A DNA stretch of 12,147 nt from Scatosoma sp045658805 (GTDB lineage Bacteria > Bacillota > Clostridia > Christensenellales > Borkfalkiaceae): contig JAZOVQ010000036.1 in NCBI GenBank assembly GCA_045658805.1, positions 1 through 12,147 of the forward strand. The letters are read 5' to 3'. Positions 1-5,712 of this stretch are shown one piece after another. A program made the position numbers and the translations under genes. The stretch's first letter is position 1, and every line of letters begins with the position of its first letter. A model generated the notes under the pieces. That model made no database searches, was not told where the DNA came from, and was given only the letters and a program-made list of their open reading frames with translations.

Positions 1-88
1 CGTTGTAGTTGTGTTTATATTTTTGTATAAAAATATTAATAAAATTCAGGCGGCATTAAAGCGTCGACGTGAAAAAAGAGAAAAATAA
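1..88 (+). CDS. C-terminal end of an upstream membrane-type protein (partial)
   Basis: Reading from base 2, an open frame enters from the left edge and stops at TAA 86-88. The visible 28 residues start with a very hydrophobic stretch (VVVVFIFLY) and end in a strongly basic tail rich in Lys, Arg and Gln. This is what the end of a membrane protein looks like: a last transmembrane segment followed by a positively charged cytoplasmic tail. A strong terminator follows within a few bases, which supports this being a real gene end on the + strand. Too little is present to name the family. Confidence 0.55.
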   Translation, partial: VVVVFIFLYKNINKIQAALKRRREKREK

Positions 89-92
89 GAGC

Positions 93-157
93 AAAAAATT
101 GGTTACAAGCGAGTTTCTTTTAGAGAAACCGCATGGATAACCAATTTTTTTTGTTTT
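93..157 (+). terminator. Strong intrinsic terminator
   Basis: The outer stem pairs 93-105 (AAAAAATTGGTTA) with 138-150 (TAACCAATTTTTT). An inner stem pairs 109-118 with 124-132 with one bulged base and a five-base loop. A run of T follows on the 3' side. The matching A run on the 5' side means it could also stop transcription from the other strand. It separates the upstream gene from the carboxylase operon. Confidence 0.85.
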
Positions 158-183
158 TTAGCAAACTTTTTTTGTTTTACCTA

Positions 184-212
184 TTGCATTTAGAAGTGTT
201 TTGTTGTATAAT
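184..212 (+). promoter_or_regulatory. Sigma-A type promoter of the carboxylase/Na+ pump operon
   Basis: TTGCAT (184-189), a 17-base spacer, and a perfect TATAAT (207-212). Transcription would start near 219-220, giving a leader of about 86 bases before the first gene. It sits just after the upstream terminator, so the operon has its own start. Confidence 0.8.
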
Positions 213-218
213 GTTAAT

Positions 219-268
219 TGGTAGAAAGTTTTGCAATTTTTACCATAATTATACTATGCATAGTATAA
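219..268 (+). promoter_or_regulatory. Leader hairpin and 20-base palindrome (possible operator)
   Basis: The predicted 5' end of the transcript can form a stem (219-227 with 237-245, one G-U pair). Just after it, 249-268 is a perfect palindrome: TTATACTATG followed by its reverse complement CATAGTATAA. It lies about 37 bases after the -10 box and 25 bases before the Shine-Dalgarno sequence. That place suits either a repressor roadblock site or an mRNA hairpin. I recognise no known operator consensus or riboswitch here. Confidence 0.5.
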
Positions 269-305
269 AAAAATAGGATAATGGATTTTTCTTGGAGGAA
301 TCAAT

Positions 306-1682
306 ATGGATAAAATTCAATTACTGCAAGAAAGAAAAACGGCGGTTTTGAGTGCGGGTAAAGATATTCGTGAGCAAATCCGCGCGTTGATTGACGAGGA
401 CAGTTTTGTCGAATTATCAACGTTCAGTTTTTCTAAAAACGATTTTTACGGACAAGAAGTTGCAGGCGAAGGCGTTGTGACGGGTTTTGCGACCATTGAT
501 GGGTATCCGTTCTATATCGTTGGGCAAAATTTCGCTGAAATGGAAGGCGGTGTTTCCAAAGCAAATTGCGACAAAATTGCAAAGTGTTTAGATGCTGCCA
601 AAAAGAACGCTACGCCTGTTATTTATTTGTTAAATACGCGCGGGGTACAAGTTGGCGAAGGTGTTACCGTTTTGGAGGGGCTGGCTGATTTGCTTATGAA
701 GAGCACTCGTCTGAAAGGCGAAGTGTTGCAGTTTGCTATCTTAAACGGCGACGTATACGGCTCGGCTGCAACGTTGGCTGCTATTGCCGATTTCGCTTTC
801 TTTGTTAAAGGAAAGAGCGTTTTGGCGGTAAACAGTCCTTTCGTTTTATCTGCAAAATCTGGTAAGAATTTGCCGAAAGAAAGTGTTGGCGGCTACGCAG
901 TTTTAAATAACATAGCGTTAAACTCTCTTGAAGTTGCCGATTTAGCGGAAGCAAAAGAGAAAATTCTTGCATTATCGTCTATTATTGGCGGCGAAATTTT
1001 GGAAGCGGATCTTAACGCATGCGTGCCTGCATTAAACGAAAACGCTACGACTGAAAACGTGCTTTCCGCAATGGATTCTTATGTGGAAATTGGCGCAAAT
1101 TGCGAAAAAGAAATTAAAACCGTCGTTGGTAAAATCGGCGGAATTTCCGTATCGGCGCTTGTGTTTGACGGCGCGGAAAACGGAGTTGAGCTTACGGAAG
1201 CGAAGCTTTCTAAAATCAATCGCTTGTTGGCGCTCGCTTATGATTTTAATTTGCCTTTCGTTGTCTTTGCGGACGTGAAAGGGGTCTTGCCTTGCATGGA
1301 AGTCAACAATAGCGGCGTTATGAAGCAGGTTGCGGAATATTTGTCGGCGATTGAGGCGTTGAACGTAATGGGCATTCCCAAAATTTCCGTTGTATATAAA
1401 AAGGCAATCGGGCTTGGTTATTCCCTGTTCGCAGCTAAATCGGTTGGCTTTGATTATACGTGTGCATTTGCCAATGCAAGCATTGGTTTGTTTGACGGTG
1501 CACAGGGCGCGCAAATTGAATTTAACGACGAAAAGGCGGACAAGGCAGCTTTGGCGGCGAGATACGCAACGGAAAATACCGATCCTATCCACGCGGCAAA
1601 GAATGGCTATATCGACGGAATTATTGAACCGCAATTCGTTAGACAATATCTTATTGCTTCCTTGCAAATGCTTGTGAAGTAA
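306..1682 (+). CDS. Acyl-CoA carboxyltransferase-like subunit (MmdA/12S family, divergent)
   Basis: This 458-residue protein has the two-lobed crotonase-like fold signature of acyl-CoA carboxyltransferases (MmdA, transcarboxylase 12S, PccB), which move a carboxyl group between an acyl-CoA and biotin. Recognisable landmarks are the N-terminal lobe with VELSTF and GEGVVTGFATIDG (about 35-66), then the loop NTRGVQVGEG (110-119), and in the second lobe VVYKKAIGLGY (362-372) and IGLFDGAQGA (393-402). It is roughly 50 residues shorter than usual. Two glycine-rich loops that normally read like GGARIQEG and AGGA are changed to RGVQVGEG and YGSA, so substrate or catalysis may differ. Start ATG 306 has TTGGAGGA at 292-299. 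It is the first gene of the operon. The acyl-CoA substrate cannot be read from sequence; family placement is firm, specific activity is not. Confidence 0.8.
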   Translation: MDKIQLLQERKTAVLSAGKDIREQIRALIDEDSFVELSTFSFSKNDFYGQEVAGEGVVTGFATIDGYPFYIVGQNFAEMEGGVSKANCDKIAKCLDAAKKNATPVIYLLNTRGVQVGEGVTVLEGLADLLMKSTRLKGEVLQFAILNGDVYGSAATLAAIADFAFFVKGKSVLAVNSPFVLSAKSGKNLPKESVGGYAVLNNIALNSLEVADLAEAKEKILALSSIIGGEILEADLNACVPALNENATTENVLSAMDSYVEIGANCEKEIKTVVGKIGGISVSALVFDGAENGVELTEAKLSKINRLLALAYDFNLPFVVFADVKGVLPCMEVNNSGVMKQVAEYLSAIEALNVMGIPKISVVYKKAIGLGYSLFAAKSVGFDYTCAFANASIGLFDGAQGAQIEFNDEKADKAALAARYATENTDPIHAAKNGYIDGIIEPQFVRQYLIASLQMLVK

Positions 1683-1694
1683 GGGAGGACGCGT

Positions 1695-2030
1695 ATGTTG
1701 CAAAATTTATTAAACGCGCTTCCTGAAGGCGGAAGAGAAGCGACTATCGGTGAGGCGTCTTTATATGCGTTGATCGGTTTTTTGGTTGTTTTCGCCGGGA
1801 TTGCGTTTTTGATCCTTGTCGTTTGGTTGGTTGGCAAATTTGTAACGAAATCAAGCGTAAAGGTCGTTAAAAAAGAAGTTGTAAAAGCTCCGGTTGAAAC
1901 AAAATCAGCGCCCGTTGAGGACGAAATTGGAGAGGAAACGATAGCGGTGATTATGGGCGCGCTTATGGCGTATTATCAAGCAAATAACCCGAAATGCGAA
2001 TTTACGGTAAAAAGAATTAAGAGAATTTAA
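1695..2030 (+). CDS. OadG/MmdD-type small membrane subunit of Na+-pumping decarboxylase
   Basis: This is a 111-residue protein with one transmembrane helix (about 23-48), a basic and Ala/Pro/Val-rich linker (49-75), and a short C-terminal conserved block EETIAVIMGALMAYYQ (80-95). This is the usual layout of the gamma (OadG) or delta (MmdD) subunit, which holds the carboxyltransferase and biotin carrier against the membrane pump. The Shine-Dalgarno GGGAGG (1683-1688) directly follows the stop codon of the preceding gene, with six bases to ATG 1695. Small subunits of this family are poorly conserved, so the assignment rests on topology, the C-terminal block and the operon position between carboxyltransferase and biotin carrier. 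Confidence 0.82.
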   Translation: MLQNLLNALPEGGREATIGEASLYALIGFLVVFAGIAFLILVVWLVGKFVTKSSVKVVKKEVVKAPVETKSAPVEDEIGEETIAVIMGALMAYYQANNPKCEFTVKRIKRI

Positions 2031-2042
2031 GGAGAAGAATAT

Positions 2043-2402
2043 ATGCGTAATTTTATTATCACGGTAAATGGAAAATCTTATGAAGTTGGGGTAGAAGAAG
2101 TTGGCGGCAGTCCTGCTCCCGTAAGCGTTGCGCCTAAGGCAGTTGAAGCGCCTAAAGCTGTTGCGGCACCTGTAAGCGCAGCGCCTGCAAATGGTGAAAA
2201 AGTGCTTTCTCCTTTCCCTGGACTTATCAAAAATTTGTTGGTTGAAAACGGCGCAAGCGTTAAGAAAGATCAACCTATTCTTGTTTTGGAAGCAATGAAA
2301 ATGGACAACGATATTACGGCTCCTTGCGATGGTAAGGTTACCTTCCAAGTGCAAAAGGGCGCTAACGTTGAATCCGACGCTGTACTCGCAGTTATTGGTT
2401 AA
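2043..2402 (+). CDS. Biotin carboxyl carrier protein of the decarboxylase complex
   Basis: This 119-residue protein has three parts: a short N-terminal beta segment (MRNFIITVNGKSYEV), an Ala/Pro/Val linker (about 22-50) that acts as a flexible tether, and a biotinyl/lipoyl domain (52-119). The biotin attachment motif EAMKM is at 83-87, with K86 the biotinylated lysine. SPFPG (56-60) and TAPCDGKV (about 91-99) are the usual flanking strands. The carrier takes CO2 from a carboxyltransferase and delivers it to the membrane pump, or to the second carboxyltransferase. The Shine-Dalgarno AAGGAG (2029-2034) overlaps the preceding stop codon, so translation is probably coupled. It is the only biotin carrier in the operon. 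The OadA-like protein lacks its own biotin domain, so this carrier most likely serves both carboxyltransferases. Confidence 0.93.
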   Translation: MRNFIITVNGKSYEVGVEEVGGSPAPVSVAPKAVEAPKAVAAPVSAAPANGEKVLSPFPGLIKNLLVENGASVKKDQPILVLEAMKMDNDITAPCDGKVTFQVQKGANVESDAVLAVIG

Positions 2403-2432
2403 TCCATTAGATTTTGTAAGGAGTATTGTATT

Positions 2433-3827
2433 ATGTTAAACAATTTACTCTCGACAGGCGCGGGCATCGGCGAGATGTTTGCAAATTTGTGGCGAGAGTC
2501 GGGTTTAGCAAACGGGGACTGGTCCAATTACGTAATGATTGTGGTGTCCTTTGTCTTGTTTTACTTGGCTATCGTTAAAAAATTTGAACCTTTATTGCTG
2601 TTGCCAATTGCCTTCGGTATGTTTTTAATTAACCTTCCTGGCGCGTACGACGTGCTGTGGGGGACGTACGAGGACGTTGCAATTACGTCAGAGGAATTTA
2701 TTGCATCGGGGATACAGTTGCCCGAAGGCTGGCATTTCCTCGACGGAAGAATTGTTCAATGGGCATCGGATACGCAAACCTGGCAAGCTATTTCTGCGGA
2801 AGAATGGTCGTCGATTGCGGCACAGCTTCCCGAGGGGATATATTTCCAAAACGGATATTTAATGAGAGAGGTTGCCCACGTTTATGAAAACGTAAGCAAT
2901 CGCGGTTTGTTGTGGTATTTATTCTACGGCGTTCAAAACGTTATTTATCCTCCGCTTATCTTCCTTGGTATTGGCGCAATGACGGATTTTGGTCCGCTTA
3001 TTTCCAATCCCAAGAGTATGATTATCGGTGCGGCTGCACAGCTTGGTATTTTCCTTACGCTTATCGGTGCGGTAGTGTTAGGGTTTGACCTTGCGGCGGC
3101 TTGTTCCATTGCAATTATCGGCGGTGCTGACGGTCCGACGGCAATTTACCTTACGCAAACGCTGTCGAAATTCACCAATGAAGATTTGCTTTCCGCAATT
3201 GCGGTTGCGGCGTATTCGTATATGGCGCTTATTCCTATTATCCAAAAGCCTATTATGAAGCTTTTGGTGCCTAAAAAGGAACGCCAAATCAAAATGAAGC
3301 CTTTGCGTACGGTTAGCAAGGTGGAAAAAATAATTTTCCCCGTTGTGGTAACGCTTGTGGTTGGTTGTTTGTTGCCTGACGCTGTACCTTTGTTGGGTAT
3401 GCTTATGCTTGGCAATTTGTTGAAAGAATCGGGCGTATGCGATCGTCTTTCGTCGCAAGCGCAGAACGGTCTTATGAATACGGTTACCATTTTCCTTGGC
3501 GTATCCGTTGGTTGTAAGGCTTTTGGCCAAACGTTTTTACAACCGCAAACCTTGATGATTATCGGGCTTGGCTTGGTTGCATTTGCTTGCGGTACTGCAG
3601 GCGGCTTGTTAATGGGCCGTTTAATGTGCAAGCTTTCTAAAGGCAAAATCAATCCTCTAATCGGTAGCGCAGGCGTTTCGGCTGTGCCTATGGCGGCGCG
3701 TATTTCCGAGGACGTAGGACGTGAAGAAGATCCAAGCAATCACCTTTTGATGCATGCAATGGGACCTAACGTTGCAGGTGTTATCGGCTCGGCTATTGCC
3801 GCTGGGTTCTTGATTTCTCTATTTTAA
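2433..3827 (+). CDS. oadB: Na+-pumping decarboxylase beta subunit (OadB/MmdB/GcdB family)
   Basis: This 464-residue multi-pass membrane protein decarboxylates carboxybiotin and uses the energy to export Na+. Diagnostic motifs are KKFEPLLLLPIAFG (49-62), GIGAMTDFGPLI (179-190), GGADGPTAIYL (230-240, with D233 equivalent to the essential Asp of OadB), PLLGMLMLGNLLKESGV (319-335), NPLIGSAGVSAVPMAAR (407-423) and HAMGPNVAGVIGSA (441-454). Between the first helices and the GIGAMTDFG region lies a soluble segment of about 80 residues (78-157). It contains two copies of a motif centred on QLPEG-x-x-F-x-x-G (95-105 and 131-141). Other OadB proteins also vary in length here. Shine-Dalgarno AAGGAG (2418-2423) lies nine bases before ATG 2433. 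Which acid feeds the pump depends on the partner carboxyltransferases. Confidence 0.95.
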   Translation: MLNNLLSTGAGIGEMFANLWRESGLANGDWSNYVMIVVSFVLFYLAIVKKFEPLLLLPIAFGMFLINLPGAYDVLWGTYEDVAITSEEFIASGIQLPEGWHFLDGRIVQWASDTQTWQAISAEEWSSIAAQLPEGIYFQNGYLMREVAHVYENVSNRGLLWYLFYGVQNVIYPPLIFLGIGAMTDFGPLISNPKSMIIGAAAQLGIFLTLIGAVVLGFDLAAACSIAIIGGADGPTAIYLTQTLSKFTNEDLLSAIAVAAYSYMALIPIIQKPIMKLLVPKKERQIKMKPLRTVSKVEKIIFPVVVTLVVGCLLPDAVPLLGMLMLGNLLKESGVCDRLSSQAQNGLMNTVTIFLGVSVGCKAFGQTFLQPQTLMIIGLGLVAFACGTAGGLLMGRLMCKLSKGKINPLIGSAGVSAVPMAARISEDVGREEDPSNHLLMHAMGPNVAGVIGSAIAAGFLISLF

Positions 3828-3844
3828 TTAGGTAGGTGGAAAAT

Positions 3845-5278
3845 ATGGAATTGAAATTTGATAATAGAAAAGTAATGTTGACGGAAACAATTTTGCGTGA
3901 CGCGCATCAATCGCAAGCAGCGACGAGAATGCGCATTGACGAAATGTTGCCCGTTTTGGAACAATTGGACGACATTGGATATTATTCCATTGAAGCTTGG
4001 GGCGGCGCGACCTTCGATTCTTGTTTGCGTTTCCTTAATGAAGACCCTTGGGAAAGATTGCGCACGTTAAAATCCCATCTTAAAACGCCTATTCAAATGC
4101 TTTTAAGAGGTCAAAATTTGCTTGGTTATCGTCACTATGCAGACGACGTTGTAGAACAGTTTGTTGCAAAATCTATCGAAAACGGTGTAGGTGTTATTCG
4201 TGTATTCGACGCATTGAACGATCCGAGAAACCTTGAGGTTTCCATGAAAGCCATTAAGAAATATGGTGGTATTTGCGAAGCTACTATTTGTTATACTAGC
4301 GCGGTTGTTGACGGAAAAGAAGTGTTTACCAACGAATATTTCGTTGATTTAGCAAAACAAATGGAAGAGCGCGGCGCGGATAACATTTGTTTGAAGGATA
4401 TGGCAAACTTGCTTTTGCCGTTTAAAGCTTACGAGCTTGTAAAAGCATTAAAAGCAGCGTTGAAGCCTACTACGAAGTTGCATTTGCATACGCACAATAC
4501 CACTGGTACGGGCGATATGGTGTATTTAATGGCCATTTTAGCGGGCGTAGATATCGTAGATACGGCGCTTTCGCCTCTTGGTAACGGTACTTCGCAGCCT
4601 GCGACTGAACCGTTGGTTGCGACGTTGCAGGGCACGCCTTACGATACGGGCATTGATATCAATAAGTTGTTGCCTATCGTAAAACACTTTAAAACGGTTG
4701 AACAACGCTTGAAATCGGATAAAATTCTTAACGAAAAATCCAAAGGAATTGACGTTAATACGTTGTTGTATCAAGTGCCTGGCGGTATGCTTTCCAACCT
4801 TATCAATCAGCTTGAAAAGGCAGGAAAAGCGGATAAATTGATGGAATGTTTGGCGGAAGTTCCCAATGTAAGAAAGGACTGCGGCTATCCTCCTTTGGTA
4901 ACGCCTTCTTCGCAAATCGTTGGTACGCAAGCTGTATTGAACGTAGTTATGGGCGAAAGATACAAAATGGTTACAAAAGAAACGCGTGATTTGTTCGCTG
5001 GAAAATACGGTACATTACCGATGCCTATCAATGAGGAGTATTCGGACAAGGTGCTTGCTGGCGCAGAACGCATCACTTGCAGACCTGCGGATTTGCTTGC
5101 CCCCGAATATGAAGATATCAAGAAAAAGGTTATCGAGCTTGGCTATTATGAAAAAGAAGAAGACGTATTATCGTATGCAGTTTTTGAACAAGTGGCTGAA
5201 AACTTCTTCAAATGGAGAGCTGCAAAAAACGATGGCGTAGATAAAGACCAGGCAAAATCGAACGTATATCCCGTTTAA
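3845..5278 (+). CDS. oadA: Pyruvate/oxaloacetate carboxyltransferase subunit (OadA / transcarboxylase 5S type)
   Basis: This 477-residue enzyme has an N-terminal HMGL-like TIM barrel and a C-terminal conserved carboxylase domain, as in OadA, pyruvate carboxylase and the transcarboxylase 5S subunit. It transfers a carboxyl group between oxaloacetate/pyruvate and biotin. Visible active-site features are ETILRDAHQS (14-23, metal ligand D19), CLKDMANLL (182-190, K184 the likely carbamylated lysine), LHLHTHNTTG (212-221, metal ligands H215 and H217) and the carboxylase-domain motif PGGMLSNL (312-319). It ends at NVYPV without a biotinyl domain, unlike classical OadA (about 590 residues), so it must use the separate carrier upstream. 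I chose ATG 3845 over the in-frame GTG 3836 because AGGTGG (3834-3839) is well placed for it. It closes the operon, 17 bases after the pump gene, and a terminator-like hairpin follows. Confidence 0.92.
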   Translation: MELKFDNRKVMLTETILRDAHQSQAATRMRIDEMLPVLEQLDDIGYYSIEAWGGATFDSCLRFLNEDPWERLRTLKSHLKTPIQMLLRGQNLLGYRHYADDVVEQFVAKSIENGVGVIRVFDALNDPRNLEVSMKAIKKYGGICEATICYTSAVVDGKEVFTNEYFVDLAKQMEERGADNICLKDMANLLLPFKAYELVKALKAALKPTTKLHLHTHNTTGTGDMVYLMAILAGVDIVDTALSPLGNGTSQPATEPLVATLQGTPYDTGIDINKLLPIVKHFKTVEQRLKSDKILNEKSKGIDVNTLLYQVPGGMLSNLINQLEKAGKADKLMECLAEVPNVRKDCGYPPLVTPSSQIVGTQAVLNVVMGERYKMVTKETRDLFAGKYGTLPMPINEEYSDKVLAGAERITCRPADLLAPEYEDIKKKVIELGYYEKEEDVLSYAVFEQVAENFFKWRAAKNDGVDKDQAKSNVYPV

Positions 5279-5298
5279 CAATTTGTCAAACAAAAGAG

Positions 5299-5313
5299 TA
5301 TTTGTGAAACAAT
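5299..5313 (+). repeat. 15-base direct repeat, copy 1
   Basis: TATTTGTGAAACAAT, identical to 5632-5646. It lies 20 bases after the last stop codon of the carboxylase operon. Confidence 0.6.
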
Positions 5314-5329
5314 TAAAATGAAACATTAA

Positions 5330-5370
5330 GCGCAATCGATTTCTCAATAAGGAATCGGTTGCGCAAATTT
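5330..5370 (+). terminator. Terminator-like hairpin after the carboxylase operon
   Basis: A 15-pair stem joins 5330-5344 to 5350-5364 (GCGCAATCG... against ...CGGTTGCGC, two G-U pairs) around a five-base loop. The downstream tract is only AAATTTACATATT, so it lacks a strong T run. Its position 51 bases after the last stop codon and its stability favour a terminator or an mRNA 3' end stabiliser. Confidence 0.6.
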
Positions 5371-5631
5371 ACATATTGCCAAAAATCAAATTTATGTTTT
5401 GCAAAGATTGGATTTTAATATCAGCAAAGATAAAATATTCATTTTGCGAAATTAAAATTCTCAATTGCGCAAAAGAGGGGTATGATTTTAAAAAATGAAA
5501 TTATCCATCTCGTAAAATAATAGATAGGCATTTCAACAAATTTGAATATAGCTATTGGCAAAAACAAAAAATATATTTTTCCAATTTTTTGACTTTTAAA
5601 ATTCCGTCGTCGATTTACCAACATGAAACAA

Positions 5632-5646
5632 TATTTGTGAAACAAT
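5632..5646 (+). repeat. 15-base direct repeat, copy 2
   Basis: TATTTGTGAAACAAT, identical to 5299-5313. It lies 66 bases upstream of the flavoprotein start codon. Confidence 0.6.
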
Positions 5647-5712
5647 AAATATCGGGTTTAAAAGACGGGGGATTGGTTGACCTCAAAAAATGGGCAAAAT
5701 AGAGGAAAAACG

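Larger units (their letters stand above)
5279..5712 (+). other. AT-rich gene-free spacer with a 15-base direct repeat
   Basis: No convincing gene lies in these 434 bases. Short frames on both strands lack ribosome binding sites and recognisable sequence. The 15-base string TATTTGTGAAACAAT occurs exactly at 5299-5313 and again at 5632-5646, and a related ATGAAACA occurs close to each copy. An imperfect inverted repeat (TTGCCA...TCAAATTT at 5376-5393, mirrored at 5538-5561) lies between them. A lone TTGACT at 5589-5594 has no good -10 partner, so I do not call a promoter. The region is clearly richer in A+T than its neighbours. Confidence 0.55.

Noticed and set aside
1032..1703. A 223-codon reverse frame over the carboxyltransferase gene.
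   Set aside because: It is a shadow of the + strand gene, with no ribosome binding site or recognisable domain.
5482..5520. A 12-codon frame MILKNEIIHLVK after AGAGGGG in the spacer.
   Set aside because: The spacing between the ribosome-binding-like sequence and ATG is only one base and the peptide is tiny; I see no support for a real gene or a clear remnant.
5439..5645. A 68-codon reverse-strand frame with hydrophobic stretches in the AT-rich spacer.
   Set aside because: It starts at TTG inside the direct repeat, has no ribosome binding site, and its hydrophobic and lysine-rich content is what AT-rich DNA gives by chance.
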